DNA from: Chelativorans multitrophicus
GTDB lineage: Bacteria; Pseudomonadota; Alphaproteobacteria; Rhizobiales; Rhizobiaceae
Assembly (NCBI RefSeq): GCF_011317445.1
Contig: NZ_JAAAPL010000002.1
Span: 558,001 to 622,000, forward strand
DNA length: 64,000 nt
Direction: 5' to 3'
The notes under the pieces are model-generated. The model searched no databases, was not told the origin of the DNA, and worked only from the letters and a program-made list of their open reading frames with translations. This document shows, one piece after another, positions 26,379 to 36,146 of the stretch. How positions within the stretch are numbered: the first letter of the stretch is position 1; each line of letters begins with the position of its first letter. Position numbers and translations under genes: made by a program.

Positions 26379-26399
26379 GCTAATCTCGAGAGGACCGCC

Positions 26400-29180
26400 T
26401 CACATCCCGCTCCGCACCTGCGCCAGAGCGACGGCCAGACGCGACCTGGACTCGGAGAATTCGGCAAGCTTTTCCCGTTCCGCCGCAACGATTTCCTCCG
26501 GAGCGTTCGCCACGAACTTGTCGTTACCAAGCTTCTTTTCCAGGCGATCGATCTCATTGCTCATCCGGGCGACTTCCTTCTCCAGCCTTGACACCTCTGC
26601 CTTGAGATCGATGAGGTCTCCGAGCGGCAGGCAAAAGGTCGCCTCGCCTATGACAAGCTGTGCCGAGCCCTTTGGAGGCTCGCCGGCAAACCCAAGCTCG
26701 CCCACGCGCGACAGACGGCGGATTGCGGGCTCATGCCGCGCGAGCCTTTCACGCGTCGTCGCGTCGGCTCCCACCGCAATAAGTGGCGCGACGGCAGCGG
26801 GGGGCACATTCATCTCCGAGCGAACGGAGCGAATTCCCGAAACGAGGTCGATCAGCCAGTTGACATCCTCCGCGGCGGCCTTGTCCTCAAAAGCCAGCTT
26901 GGGCCAGCGCGTAAGCGCGAGAACATCCGGGCGGCCGCCCTCGCCGCCGGTCAATGACCAGAGCTCCTCGGTGATGAACGGCATCATCGGATGCAGGAGC
27001 TTGTATATCTCGTCCAGGACATAGGCGACACAAGCGCGCGCTTCCGCCTTCGCCGTCTCGTCGTCCCCCGCGAAAACAGGCTTCAACAACTCGAGATACC
27101 AATCGCAGAAGAGACTCCAGACGAAGCGATATGCTCCGCCCGCCGCATCGTTGAAGCGGTAGGAGGTAATGCCCTCTGTAATCGCACGGCTCGCGCGGGT
27201 CAGCTCCGTCAAGATCCACCGATTGACGGCAAGCTTGGCCTGCTCCGGCTGGAAATTGGCATCCCGCGCCACACCGTTCATCTGCGCAAAGCGCGTCGCA
27301 TTCCAGAGCTTTGTCCCGAAATTGCGGTAGCCCGCCACCCGAGCCGGGTCGAGTTTCACGTCCCTGCCCTGCGCTGCCATAATGGCGAGCGTGAAGCGTA
27401 GTGCGTCCGCCCCATATTGATCGATGAGTTCCAGGGGATCGATGACGTTGCCCTTGGACTTCGACATCTTGGCGCCGTTCTTGTCACGCACAAGCGCGTG
27501 GACATAGACGGTATGGAAGGGCTCCCTGCCGGTGAAGTGAAGGCCCATCATCATCATCCTCGCCACCCAGAAGAAGATGATGTCGAAGCCGGTCACCAGC
27601 ACCGAGGTTGGATAGTAGGTAGCAAGCTCCTTGGTCTTTTCGGGCCAACCAAGGGTGGAGAATGGCCAGAGCGCCGAAGAAAACCAGGTATCGAGGACAT
27701 CCTCGTCACGCGTCAGGATCTCTCCCGGCTGGAAGTTCTCCAGCTTCTCTTCCACCCATGCCTTCCAGGGTCCCTCATGTGAGAGATAATGCTGTATAGC
27801 CGCTTCCAGGGCCGCTTCCTCATCCTTCTCCACGAATACCTGGCCGTCGGGCCCATACCAGGCAGGAATCTGGTGACCCCACCAAAGCTGCCGTGAAATG
27901 CACCAGGGCTGGATGTTTTCCATCCAATCGAAATAGGTCTTTTCCCAATTCTTGGGCACAAAAACGGTACGACCCGCTCGCACGGCCTCGATCGCCGGCC
28001 GGGCAAGCGTCTTCGCATCGACATACCATTGATCGGTGAGGAATGGCTCGATGGGCACGCCGCCGCGGTCGCCATGGGGAACGGCATGGGTGTGTGGCTC
28101 AATCTTGGCGAGATAACCGCCCTCCTCCATCGTTGCGACGATCCGCTTACGCGCTTCGAAGCGTTCGACGCCTTGAAGTTGCTGCCAAAGCTGGCGCTGT
28201 GCGTCCGTCGGCGCGAGCCCTTCCAGGAAATCCTCATTGTCAAGAATGTTGATGGACGCGTCCGGCATCATCACGTTGATGATGCGCAGGCCATGGCGCT
28301 TGCCCACTTCAAAATCGTTGAAATCGTGCGCGGGCGTGATCTTGACTGCACCGCTACCTTTCTCGGGGTCGGAATACTCGTCCGCCACGATGGGAATTCT
28401 GCGCCCGACAATGGGAAGAAGCACATGCTTCCCGATTAAATGCTGGTAGCGCTCGTCGCTGGGATGCACCGCCACGCCGGTATCGCCGAGCATGGTTTCG
28501 GGCCGGGTCGTGGCAACGGTAATGAATGTGGAGGGGTCATCCGCATCAAAGGGCATTCCCTCAATGGGATAACGCAGGTGCCAGAGATTTCCCTTGATCT
28601 CGATCTGCTCCACCTCGACATCGGAAATGGCGGTCAGAAGCTTGGGGTCCCAATTGACGAGACGTTTGTCCTTGTAGATCAAGCCTTGTTTGTAGAGGGA
28701 AACAAAGACCTCGATAACCGCCGAAGACAGACCTTCGTCCATCGTGAAGCGCTCACGGGACCAGTCGCAGGAGGCACCGAGCCGCTTCAATTGCGTCAGG
28801 ATGGTTCCGCCGGATTGCTCCTTCCACTCCCAGACCTTTTCCACGAAACTTTCGCGGCCAAGGTCGCGGCGGTGAATCTGCCGCTCCATAAGCTGCCGCT
28901 CGACCACCATCTGAGTTGCGATTCCGGCATGGTCCATTCCGGGCTGCCAAAGCACGTTCTTGCCGCGCATGCGCTCGAAACGGACCATGATGTCCTGCAG
29001 GGTGTTGTTGAGCGCGTGCCCCATATGGAGCGAGCCGGTTACATTGGGCGGCGGGATGACGATCGTGAACGCTTCAGCACCTCGCTCGGCGCCTGCGCCT
29101 GCCCTGAACGCCCCCTCTTCCTCCCAGCGTTCCGAAATTCTCGGCTCGACACCGGCCGCGTCGTAGGTTTTTTCCAGCAT
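26400..29180 (-). CDS. valS: Valyl-tRNA synthetase
   Basis: A 926-residue class I synthetase. HMGH lies near residue 52 ([12 protein letters not shown]), and KMSKS near 570 ([14 protein letters not shown]). The CP1 editing domain includes [17 protein letters not shown]. The anticodon-binding domain is followed by the C-terminal coiled-coil arm ([18 protein letters not shown]) specific to ValRS. Complete and of normal length. It lies downstream of popZ on the same strand, with a 193-base gap that contains small palindromes. Confidence 0.98.
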   Translation of the reverse strand: MLEKTYDAAGVEPRISERWEEEGAFRAGAGAERGAEAFTIVIPPPNVTGSLHMGHALNNTLQDIMVRFERMRGKNVLWQPGMDHAGIATQMVVERQLMERQIHRRDLGRESFVEKVWEWKEQSGGTILTQLKRLGASCDWSRERFTMDEGLSSAVIEVFVSLYKQGLIYKDKRLVNWDPKLLTAISDVEVEQIEIKGNLWHLRYPIEGMPFDADDPSTFITVATTRPETMLGDTGVAVHPSDERYQHLIGKHVLLPIVGRRIPIVADEYSDPEKGSGAVKITPAHDFNDFEVGKRHGLRIINVMMPDASINILDNEDFLEGLAPTDAQRQLWQQLQGVERFEARKRIVATMEEGGYLAKIEPHTHAVPHGDRGGVPIEPFLTDQWYVDAKTLARPAIEAVRAGRTVFVPKNWEKTYFDWMENIQPWCISRQLWWGHQIPAWYGPDGQVFVEKDEEAALEAAIQHYLSHEGPWKAWVEEKLENFQPGEILTRDEDVLDTWFSSALWPFSTLGWPEKTKELATYYPTSVLVTGFDIIFFWVARMMMMGLHFTGREPFHTVYVHALVRDKNGAKMSKSKGNVIDPLELIDQYGADALRFTLAIMAAQGRDVKLDPARVAGYRNFGTKLWNATRFAQMNGVARDANFQPEQAKLAVNRWILTELTRASRAITEGITSYRFNDAAGGAYRFVWSLFCDWYLELLKPVFAGDDETAKAEARACVAYVLDEIYKLLHPMMPFITEELWSLTGGEGGRPDVLALTRWPKLAFEDKAAAEDVNWLIDLVSGIRSVRSEMNVPPAAVAPLIAVGADATTRERLARHEPAIRRLSRVGELGFAGEPPKGSAQLVIGEATFCLPLGDLIDLKAEVSRLEKEVARMSNEIDRLEKKLGNDKFVANAPEEIVAAEREKLAEFSESRSRLAVALAQVRSGM

Positions 29181-29212
29181 AGAATTGGTCCGTGCTTCGG
29201 CGACTGCGCCGC

Positions 29213-29305
29213 GTTGCAGCTATTCTGCAACTGCTCTGTGGTGCTGGGTGTAAAGCCGAAGGGTGCGAACGTGTCAACAGTGCAGCATTCTGCAACCACG
29301 CTGTG
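29213..29305. repeat. Imperfect palindromic direct repeats upstream of valS
   Basis: GTTGCAG-CTATT-CTGCAAC (29213-29231) is a perfect 7-5-7 palindrome. A related unit with GTGCAG-CATT-CTGCAAC follows at 29281-29297. Extended to the right, the two copies share GCAGC(T)ATTCTGCAAC and CTGTG, i.e. 29216-29240 against 29282-29305. They lie 32-125 bases before the valS ATG and could be operator sites or transcript stems. No regulator can be named. Confidence 0.4.
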
Positions 29306-29373
29306 CGACAAGTGGTTCGTGCAACTGCGCGGCCGCTCGTCAACGGTGGGAAAACCGCTGTTACTGCCAGCCC

Positions 29374-30024
29374 TTAAATGCCTCGAGCAATGCGCTCGAT
29401 CTCCTCGCGAACGAGACGTTCGACCAGTTGCGGCAGATTGTTGTCCAGCCAATCCTGCAACATTGGCTGCAGCATCTCCTCCGCCATTTGGTCAAGCGTC
29501 TTCCGCCGGTTCGCGATGAGCGCCTCATTGAGTTCTTCAAACGCGGCTGCCACCTTGCGCCCCGGAAGCCGCGAAATGATCGGTCGACGTTCCAATTCGG
29601 CAGACTGGGGGTGCAATGCCGGATTTACGGCCTGCTGCTGGTACCCCTGAGGAGCACCCTGGCCTTCCGCCGGAGGCATTTGCGCGTTCGCAGCAACGGG
29701 AATGGGAAAATCCTCCTCCTCGTCTGCATCTGATTCGAACCCTTCCGCCGCGGCCGATTCATTATTTGGCTGAGAGGTCTCTTCCGTCCATTCGGATTGG
29801 TCCTGTGCCGGCTCATAAGTGGACTCCGGGCTGAGCGGCGCAACGGCAGAAGGTGCCAGAGAACGAAAGCCCTCAAGATCGGCGAGGCTGCGGAACGCGG
29901 TTTCATGGTCGCGAGGAGCCTCGTCCTTACGCCCAGTTTCACTGTCCTCTATGATGCGCCGGATCGATGCGAGAATTTCCTCCATCGAGGGCTCACGCTG
30001 TTGTGCGGTGCTTGCCTGTGCCAT
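29374..30024 (-). CDS. popZ: Polar organising protein PopZ (DUF2497)
   Basis: 216 residues in the PopZ layout: a short conserved N-terminal helix PSMEEILASIRRIIED, a long acidic, Pro- and Gln-rich disordered middle (about 35-150), and the conserved C-terminal oligomerisation helices LDQMAEEMLQPMLQDWLDN and LPQLVERLVREEIERIAR. PopZ forms a polar scaffold in alphaproteobacteria that anchors chromosome origins and cell-cycle regulators. It sits between tolC and valS, in the same order as in many Rhizobiales. Confidence 0.9.
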   Translation of the reverse strand: MAQASTAQQREPSMEEILASIRRIIEDSETGRKDEAPRDHETAFRSLADLEGFRSLAPSAVAPLSPESTYEPAQDQSEWTEETSQPNNESAAAEGFESDADEEEDFPIPVAANAQMPPAEGQGAPQGYQQQAVNPALHPQSAELERRPIISRLPGRKVAAAFEELNEALIANRRKTLDQMAEEMLQPMLQDWLDNNLPQLVERLVREEIERIARGI

Positions 30025-30194
30025 CGTGCCGCCGTTCTCATGTTCGTCCCCTGCCCCTATCGAGCACGAGACCGTTTCGAATCATGATCTTAGCCTAGCG
30101 AAGGCACGCGCGGGTGAGAATCCCTGCAAGAAGGTTCGCGCTCTTTTCGCACAGAAATGACCAAGAACGGGGCAAAACGGTTATGGAAGGTTTA

Positions 30195-31580
30195 TCAGCG
30201 CCCGTCCGGCGTCCTCAAGCCGTACCACTTGTCCTTGACGGCGTTGTAGTGCTCTTGCGGGTCATAGGTTGCGACGTTGAGACCCAATCTGGATGGAGAA
30301 AGGCGCCCAATAGCAGAAACGATAGCGTAGCTCGCCACGACGACGTTACGCTGCGCGTTGACAAGCTCTATGCGCGCGTCGATGACATCGGCCTGCGAAT
30401 TGAGGACGTCCAGCGTCGTACGCTGACCGACATCGCGTTCCTCGATGACGCCGCTCAAGGCAAGCCTGGCTGCATTCACCTGCTCGCGGTTTGCAGCCAG
30501 TGCCTCCCTTGCGGCCTGATATTGTGTCCATGCGGACGTCACAGCCTGTCGCACCTGATCACGGGTAACGTCCACGTCAATCCGCGCTTTGCCAAGCGAT
30601 TCCTTTGATTGCCGGACGCGGGCGGAAGCTTCGCCACCCTGGTAAATCGGAATTGTGAGGTTGAGCCCGATCGAGGCACTGTTCTGGGTGCCATCGTTCG
30701 AGCCGGCAAGGCCGCCAGCGCCAGCCGCACCGGAAGTGTCGGTCCGGGTCGTCGTGAGGCTGGCCGATGCAGAGAGGTTGGGCAGGAGCGTACCTTCCGC
30801 GGACTTCACGCTGAAGGCTGCAGCGTCGACCTGGTGAAGCCTGGCCGCGATCGCCGGATGTTCTGCAAGTGCGATGGCCGTGGCTTGATCGATCCCGGCC
30901 GGAAGCAATCGGCTCAGCGGTTCAGGGGCCTCGAGGGTTCCCGGATCATCTCCCACCAGCTGACGATAGGTCGCGGCACTTGCTGCCGCCTGCGCCCTTG
31001 CCGCCGCAAGCTGGGCCAGCGCCAATTGCCGGCTGGCTTCCGCCTGCGCCACATCCGTACGCGTGCCCTCGCCCACATCCAGCCGCGAACGAGCGGATCG
31101 GACCTGCTCTTCGAGGAATTGAAGGTTTTCTGACCGCAGCGCGGCGATCTGCCTGTCGCGGATCACATCCATATAGGCTATCGCGGCGTTGAGAAGCAGG
31201 TTCAGTTCGTCATTGCGCAAACTTTCGTTTGCGGCGCGAACCTGCGCCTCGGATGCGCGCACGTTATTATGCGTCTGAAATCCATCAAAGATCGGCTGTT
31301 GAAGCGAGATGCCGAACTGCCCTGTGCGAATCTCGGTGCTGTCCCGATTCTGCAGCTGCAAAGAACCGGTGCCGCTCACCCTGGGCCGCATTCCGGATTT
31401 GGCGATCGCAACATTTTCATCCGTTACGCGGACGGTCGCGCGCGATGAGTTCAGGCTGGAATTGTTCTGGTAGGCTTTCGTCAGCGCTCCGAGGATCGTT
31501 TCTGCACTCGCCGGAAGCGGGGACAAAATCACAGATGTCGCAGCCAAGGCAGCCACAATACGGCTTCGCAAGAATGTCAC
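30195..31580 (-). CDS. tolC: TolC-family outer membrane efflux/secretion channel
   Basis: 461 residues. A signal peptide ends near LPASAETI. There are two outer-membrane efflux protein repeats of long alpha-hairpins (GALTKAYQNNSSLNSSRATV, and the ARSRLDVGEGTRTDVAQAEA block mirrored by VIEERDVGQRTTLDVLNSQA). These trimerise into a channel-tunnel across the outer membrane and periplasm for tripartite efflux pumps and type I secretion. Initiation is GTG at 31580, with GAGG ahead. pcm lies immediately upstream. Confidence 0.93.
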   Translation of the reverse strand: MTFLRSRIVAALAATSVILSPLPASAETILGALTKAYQNNSSLNSSRATVRVTDENVAIAKSGMRPRVSGTGSLQLQNRDSTEIRTGQFGISLQQPIFDGFQTHNNVRASEAQVRAANESLRNDELNLLLNAAIAYMDVIRDRQIAALRSENLQFLEEQVRSARSRLDVGEGTRTDVAQAEASRQLALAQLAAARAQAAASAATYRQLVGDDPGTLEAPEPLSRLLPAGIDQATAIALAEHPAIAARLHQVDAAAFSVKSAEGTLLPNLSASASLTTTRTDTSGAAGAGGLAGSNDGTQNSASIGLNLTIPIYQGGEASARVRQSKESLGKARIDVDVTRDQVRQAVTSAWTQYQAAREALAANREQVNAARLALSGVIEERDVGQRTTLDVLNSQADVIDARIELVNAQRNVVVASYAIVSAIGRLSPSRLGLNVATYDPQEHYNAVKDKWYGLRTPDGR

Positions 31581-31747
31581 GACCTACCTCACCTCCTGAT
31601 TCGGACGTCCGTGACGTCCAGCTGTTTCTGGCGTAGCGGCCGGGAGGTGTTCCCCCAAATCGACGGACTCGCCCCACATAGGCAGGACGTTACACCATCT
31701 AACTGATCAAATCCGTTGCGCTTCAGCAACAACGCTCCGATCAAAGA

Positions 31748-32422
31748 TTAAAATACGAATCCTTTTTCGATCTCGAAGCCCGGCAAGGGCTTCACGGCAG
31801 CATTGAAGTCGGCGCGCGACGACAGCAAGCATCCTTCCTTCAGGAAGAGATGGGCTCTTGCCGCATTCCCCCTTCCGATCACCGCAACCAGGCGCCCTCC
31901 TTCGGCCAACTGAGCAAGTAACGAATCAGGAACATAATCCACGCCGCCCCCGATGAAAATTACATCATAAGGGGATTCATTCACGTAACCCTCGTTCAGC
32001 GCCCCGGTAACGACGGTAGTGTTCATGCAACCGAGCTCGGTGAGCAACGAGGACGCCGTTTCCGCAAGAGCAGAATCGCACTCCAGCGCGACCACGAAGC
32101 TTGCGATCTTGGACAAAACCGCTGCGGAATAGCCGGTCGCACATCCGACATCGAGCACAAGGTCGCTCGATCGCACCTCCGCTAGCTGTACCAATTTGCC
32201 GAAGCGGGCGGGTTCCATGAGGTAGCGCGGCGGATTTCCTCCGGATGCCGGGGAAATTTCCAGGTCCTCATCCATATAGGCAAGTGTCTTGCGGCGGCTC
32301 GGCACAAATGCTTCGCGAGGAATCTCACGCATGGCCTGGATCAGAGGCACATTCGTTACATCCTGAGTGCGCAGCTGCCCCTCGATCATGGTCTCGCGCT
32401 GCACTGAAAAATCGGCATTCAT
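31748..32422 (-). CDS. pcm: Protein-L-isoaspartate O-methyltransferase
   Basis: A 224-residue SAM-dependent methyltransferase that repairs isoaspartyl residues. Landmarks are MIEGQLRTQDVTN at the N-terminus, motif I VLDVGCATGYSAAVLSKIA, and the downstream acidic pair at LECDSA. This is the short alphaproteobacterial form normally found upstream of tolC. ATG at 32422. A few such rhizobial proteins may have other substrates, so the exact target is inferred. Confidence 0.85.
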   Translation of the reverse strand: MNADFSVQRETMIEGQLRTQDVTNVPLIQAMREIPREAFVPSRRKTLAYMDEDLEISPASGGNPPRYLMEPARFGKLVQLAEVRSSDLVLDVGCATGYSAAVLSKIASFVVALECDSALAETASSLLTELGCMNTTVVTGALNEGYVNESPYDVIFIGGGVDYVPDSLLAQLAEGGRLVAVIGRGNAARAHLFLKEGCLLSSRADFNAAVKPLPGFEIEKGFVF

Positions 32423-32627
32423 TTTGGTATTCCCGATCCTGCGCGCGTCGCGCACCACAGTTCACTTCCGACTCTTGCCATCCCTGGTTGGGCTGCGCCC
32501 GTGATGTGGCAAAAAATGGCGTGGCGGTCAATCAACAGAAAGGGCGTACGAAGATCGCGCGGGTATTCGCGAGGCGCCGGGAACCGGCTTCGGCCTTCGC
32601 CGTTCCAAAGGGAAAAGGAGACTGCCC

Positions 32628-32834
32628 GTGAAAGTCCGTGAGCTTGTGGAGAAGCTTAAAGATCTACCTCAAGACGCTCCCATTTTCGTTGCCGAGGTCG
32701 ATGAAGCCTTCGCTGCCGACATCATTTCCGTCGACCTGGTCGAAAACGCGCGCACAGGTATGCGGAAGGACAATCGGCCTGAGGCGGTCGAGCTTGCCGA
32801 GGGAAACGAAAAAGTCATTGTTATCCGCTGGTAG
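32628..32834 (+). CDS. Small conserved hypothetical protein
   Basis: A 68-residue soluble, acidic protein (KVRELVEKLKDLPQDAPIFV, ending EGNEKVIVIRW). GTG start at 32628, preceded by AAAAGGAGA. The pattern of an N-terminal amphipathic helix followed by beta strands looks like a compact folded domain. I do not recognise a family. It is transcribed divergently from pcm, in a 205-base shared promoter region. Confidence 0.65.
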   Translation: MKVRELVEKLKDLPQDAPIFVAEVDEAFAADIISVDLVENARTGMRKDNRPEAVELAEGNEKVIVIRW

Positions 32835-33073
32835 GCGCTCCGCCGGTGAATCGCTGCAAATTTGGGCAGGGCTGCGCCGCCTGGGCCAAGCCGCGGTCTT
32901 TCTGCGTTTGCAGGTTATCTTTTCACATGTCTGACCGCTTGAAGTCCGCGTCGTGCTGGCCTTCGGCCACCGAAAGTATTATTGCGAACCGTGCCGATCG
33001 TTTTGAAAGCCACGGTATCCATGGATCCATTTTACCCCGGGAGTGATCAGCCGGCGATGCCCCGTCATCAACC

Positions 33074-34606
33074 ATGCTGGAATTAAAGGAGCATGGGGAG
33101 CGTCGCGAACTCAGACCGAAACCAAGCATCAATCTGGAAACCATCCAAGTGCACGGCGCAATAATCCGGGCCGCCGCTTATGTGGCCTCTATCTTTTCGA
33201 TCTATATCGCCGGGGCGATGCTCATTCCGGCGGCAGTCGACCTTTATTACGGTCATAGCGATTGGCAGGTCTTTGCCGTCTGCGCCTTCACCACGGGGGC
33301 CATTGCGCTGACGGTGGCGGCGGCGACGCGGGACAGGACGCCGGTTCGCTCGACACGGCTGGCCTTCATAGTCGTCGTGGTCTTGTGGTCGACCTTGGGG
33401 ATTGTCGGCGCCTTGCCGCTTTATGCTGCATCGCTGAAGCTCGATTTCGCCGATGCGGTTTTCGAATCCGTTTCCGCAATCACGACCACTGGCTCCACGG
33501 TGGTCGTCGGTCTCGACACTCTTCCTCCTGGCGTGCTGCTCTGGCGCTCGCTCCTGCAGTGGATGGGCGGATTGGGCGTCGTCGTGCTGGGACTCTTTCT
33601 TCTACCGATGCTGAATGTCGGCGGGTTTTCCTATTTCCGCATCGAGTCGTCCGATATCGAGGACCGGCCCTTCGAGCGTTTGAAGAGCTTCCTTCGCGCG
33701 CTTATAGGCGTTTACGTTTTCCTGACGGGGGTGTGCGCCATCGCCTATGCGGCCGCCGGAATGAGCACCTTCGACGCAATCAACCACGCCATGACCACGC
33801 TCGCCACGGGCGGGTTTTCAACGCATGATGCTTCCTTCGGCTTTTTTGAAGACAACAATGTACTGCTGTGGGTGAGCACTATCTTCATGATCCTGGGTGC
33901 CCTTCCCTTTTCAATCCTCATCCTGTTCGTGGTGCAGGGAAGGCTTGATGCCCTTCGTGATCCGCAGATCCGCGTCTTCCTCGGCTATCTGGTCGTCATT
34001 GTCCTGGCCCTTGCCGTGCAGAGACGGATCGCCGATGACGTCCCATTCGCCGAAGCGGTGACCACGGCTGCTTTCAACATCACGTCCATCGTCAGCACGA
34101 CAGGCTTCGCCAGCGAGGACTACACACTCTGGGGACCATTCGCCGTCACGATTGCTTTTTTTGCTACGTTCCTGGGAGGCTGTTCCGGTTCGACAACCGG
34201 TGGAATCAAGGCATACCGCTTCTTCATTCTTGGACGCATGCTGCGGAACGAACTGCGTATCCTGATTTACGGCAGTTCGGTGCAACCGCTCAGATACGGC
34301 AACCGTGCCGTGGACGCGGAAATGCAGCGGTCGATTGTCCTTTTTTTTATTGCCTACATTGCCCTTTGGACCGCTGGCACAATCGCACTGGCGGCGAGCA
34401 ATCTCGATCTTGTGACCGCCGCTAGCTCGATGCTGACTGCAATCTCAAATGTCGGACCGGGAATTGGCCCAATCGTCGGGCCTGCAGGCAATTTCCTCCC
34501 GCTCAGCGATTATGCCAAGTGGGTGCTGATTGTCGCCATGCTACTGGGGCGGCTTGAGATTTTTGCCGTGCTTGTCGTTTTTACGCCGACCTTCTGGCGC
34601 GCCTAA
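33074..34606 (+). CDS. trkH: Trk-type potassium uptake channel subunit TrkH
   Basis: 510 residues with about ten predicted membrane helices and four selectivity-filter P-loops: AITTTGSTV, TTLATGGFST, SIVSTTGFAS and SNVGPGIGP. GGCSGSTTGGIKAYRF is the TrkH intramembrane loop. K+ enters with TrkA as the cytosolic regulator; trkA is not in this window. The ATG at 33074 gives the whole protein. Complete and of normal size. Confidence 0.95.
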   Translation: MLELKEHGERRELRPKPSINLETIQVHGAIIRAAAYVASIFSIYIAGAMLIPAAVDLYYGHSDWQVFAVCAFTTGAIALTVAAATRDRTPVRSTRLAFIVVVVLWSTLGIVGALPLYAASLKLDFADAVFESVSAITTTGSTVVVGLDTLPPGVLLWRSLLQWMGGLGVVVLGLFLLPMLNVGGFSYFRIESSDIEDRPFERLKSFLRALIGVYVFLTGVCAIAYAAAGMSTFDAINHAMTTLATGGFSTHDASFGFFEDNNVLLWVSTIFMILGALPFSILILFVVQGRLDALRDPQIRVFLGYLVVIVLALAVQRRIADDVPFAEAVTTAAFNITSIVSTTGFASEDYTLWGPFAVTIAFFATFLGGCSGSTTGGIKAYRFFILGRMLRNELRILIYGSSVQPLRYGNRAVDAEMQRSIVLFFIAYIALWTAGTIALAASNLDLVTAASSMLTAISNVGPGIGPIVGPAGNFLPLSDYAKWVLIVAMLLGRLEIFAVLVVFTPTFWRA

Positions 34607-34713
34607 CGGGAAGCCCTGAAAGGCGAAGGGTGTTTTGGCTTCATGAGAAAATTGTTATTGTTTTTCGGTCGAAATGGGTCCATTCCAGAAATATAATTCT
34701 AATGGAGAATTCC

Positions 34714-35205
34714 ATGGATCGCCTTGATCGAAAAATACTCCGTCTGCTGCAGGAGAACGCCACGCTCGCGGTGGCGGACATAGCAAAGAAAGTCGGACTT
34801 TCGACCACACCATGCTGGAGAAGGATCCAGAAGCTGGAAGAAGAAGGCGTGATCCGCAGGCGGGTGGCGCTGCTCGATCCGGCCAAGGTGAACGCGCGAG
34901 TGACGGTCTTCGTGTCCATTCGCACGAATGCGCATAGCCATGAGTGGCTACGCCGGTTTTCCGAGGTGATCAAAGAGTTCCCGGAGGTGGTGGAATTCTA
35001 TCGCATGAGCGGCGACGTCGACTATCTGCTGCGCGTCGTCGTGCCGGACATCGCGGCTTACGACGCCTTCTATAAGAAGCTTATCTCCAAGATCGAGATC
35101 CGGGACGTGTCCTCTGCCTTCGCCATGGAGCAGATCAAGTACACGACTGAATTGCCGCTCGACTATCTTGTGCTCGACAAGGAATCTGCAAGCGCAGCGG
35201 TTTAA
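34714..35205 (+). CDS. Lrp/AsnC-family transcriptional regulator
   Basis: 163 residues. The N-terminal winged helix-turn-helix spans 1-60 (MDRLDRKILRLLQENA, VADIAKKVGLSTTPCWRRI). The C-terminal RAM ligand-binding domain follows (VVEFYRMSGDVDYLLRVVV). ATG 34714 has GGAG seven bases ahead; ATG 34702 is possible. A TATAAT lies at 34692-34697 without a good -35. The nearest candidate target is the amino-acid ABC locus across the terminator, but nothing links them directly. Confidence 0.93.
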   Translation: MDRLDRKILRLLQENATLAVADIAKKVGLSTTPCWRRIQKLEEEGVIRRRVALLDPAKVNARVTVFVSIRTNAHSHEWLRRFSEVIKEFPEVVEFYRMSGDVDYLLRVVVPDIAAYDAFYKKLISKIEIRDVSSAFAMEQIKYTTELPLDYLVLDKESASAAV

Positions 35206-35219
35206 CGGTCTAAGAAAAT

Positions 35220-35242
35220 GGCCCGAATAGGTCGGGCCTTTT
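35220..35242. terminator. Intrinsic terminator between the Lrp gene and the hydroxyacid dehydrogenase (probably bidirectional)
   Basis: Perfect stem GGCCCGA (35220-35226) / TCGGGCC (35232-35238) with a five-base loop. It is followed by TTTTCC on the plus strand and ATTTTC on the minus strand, so it can end both convergent genes. Confidence 0.75.
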
Positions 35243-35252
35243 CCACCTTTTC

Positions 35253-36122
35253 TTATCTCTCAAGCCGCGCCAGCAGCGAGGATGTGTCCCAGCGGCGGCC
35301 GCCCATCTCCTGAACTTCCTTATAGAACTGATCGATGAGCGCGGTGATCGGCAGCTTGGCTCCGTTGCGGTCGGCCTCGGCAAGGCAGATTTCAAGATCC
35401 TTGCGCATCCAATCGACGGCGAAACCGAAATCATACCGGCCTTCATTCATCGTCTTGTGGCGGTTCTCCATCTGCCAGGAACCAGCGGCCCCTTTTGAGA
35501 TCACCCCTACCACCTGCTCGATATCAAGGCCGGCCTTCTTGCCAAAATGAATGCCTTCCGCGAGACCTTGCACGAGGCCTGCAATGCAGATCTGGTTCAC
35601 CATCTTGGTCAGCTGCCCGGCGCCTGATGGCCCCATCAGGCCAACCATGCGGGCATAGGCTTCGATCACCGGCTTTGCCTTTTCGAATGCTGCCTTATCG
35701 CCGCCGCACATTACGGTAAGGGCGCCGTTTTCCGCACCGGCTTGGCCGCCGGAAACAGGCGCGTCGATGAAGGAGCAACCGCGCTTCTCCGCATCAGCAG
35801 CAAGTTCCCGAGCTACTTCGGCAGACGCGGTGGTATTGTCGATGAAGATCGAACCCTGCTTCATTGTTCGGAATGCGCCTTCGGGCCCGGTGGTGACCCC
35901 TCGCAGGTCCTCATCGTTGCCGACACAGGCGAAAACGAAATCCTTATCCTTTGCGGCTTCGGCCGGCGTCTCCGCCAGTGCCCCGCCATGCTCGCCCACC
36001 CATTTTTCCGCCTTTGCGGTTGTGCGGTTGTAGACCGTCACATCATGGCCGCCGCGGTTTTTCAGATGTGCGGCCATGGGGTAGCCCATTACGCCAAGCC
36101 CGATGAATGCAATTTTCGCCAT
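35253..36122 (-). CDS. NAD(P)-dependent beta-hydroxyacid dehydrogenase (3-hydroxyisobutyrate / tartronate semialdehyde reductase type)
   Basis: 289 residues. The N-terminal Rossmann motif is IAFIGLGVMGYPMAAHL. Other family blocks are FIDAPVSGGQAGAENGALTV and GAGQLTKMVNQI with the catalytic Lys, then a helical C-terminal domain (FAVDWMRKDLEICL). Substrate within the family (3-hydroxyisobutyrate, tartronate semialdehyde or another small beta-hydroxyacid) cannot be settled by eye. ATG 36122 has AAGGAGGAA ahead. It is the last gene downstream of the amino-acid ABC permeases and 24 bases from them, so it may belong to the same transcript. Confidence 0.88.
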   Translation of the reverse strand: MAKIAFIGLGVMGYPMAAHLKNRGGHDVTVYNRTTAKAEKWVGEHGGALAETPAEAAKDKDFVFACVGNDEDLRGVTTGPEGAFRTMKQGSIFIDNTTASAEVARELAADAEKRGCSFIDAPVSGGQAGAENGALTVMCGGDKAAFEKAKPVIEAYARMVGLMGPSGAGQLTKMVNQICIAGLVQGLAEGIHFGKKAGLDIEQVVGVISKGAAGSWQMENRHKTMNEGRYDFGFAVDWMRKDLEICLAEADRNGAKLPITALIDQFYKEVQEMGGRRWDTSSLLARLER

Positions 36123-36146
36123 TCGGCTGTTCCTCCTTGTGCAAAG

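Noticed and set aside
29181-29373. T-box or other leader riboswitch ahead of valS
   Set aside because: No T-box consensus or specifier stem-loop; only short dyads. T-boxes are not expected in Proteobacteria.
28440-29519. Long open frame on the plus strand opposite the N-terminal half of valS
   Set aside because: It mirrors the valS codons, has no recognisable domain and no ribosome site; valS is certain.
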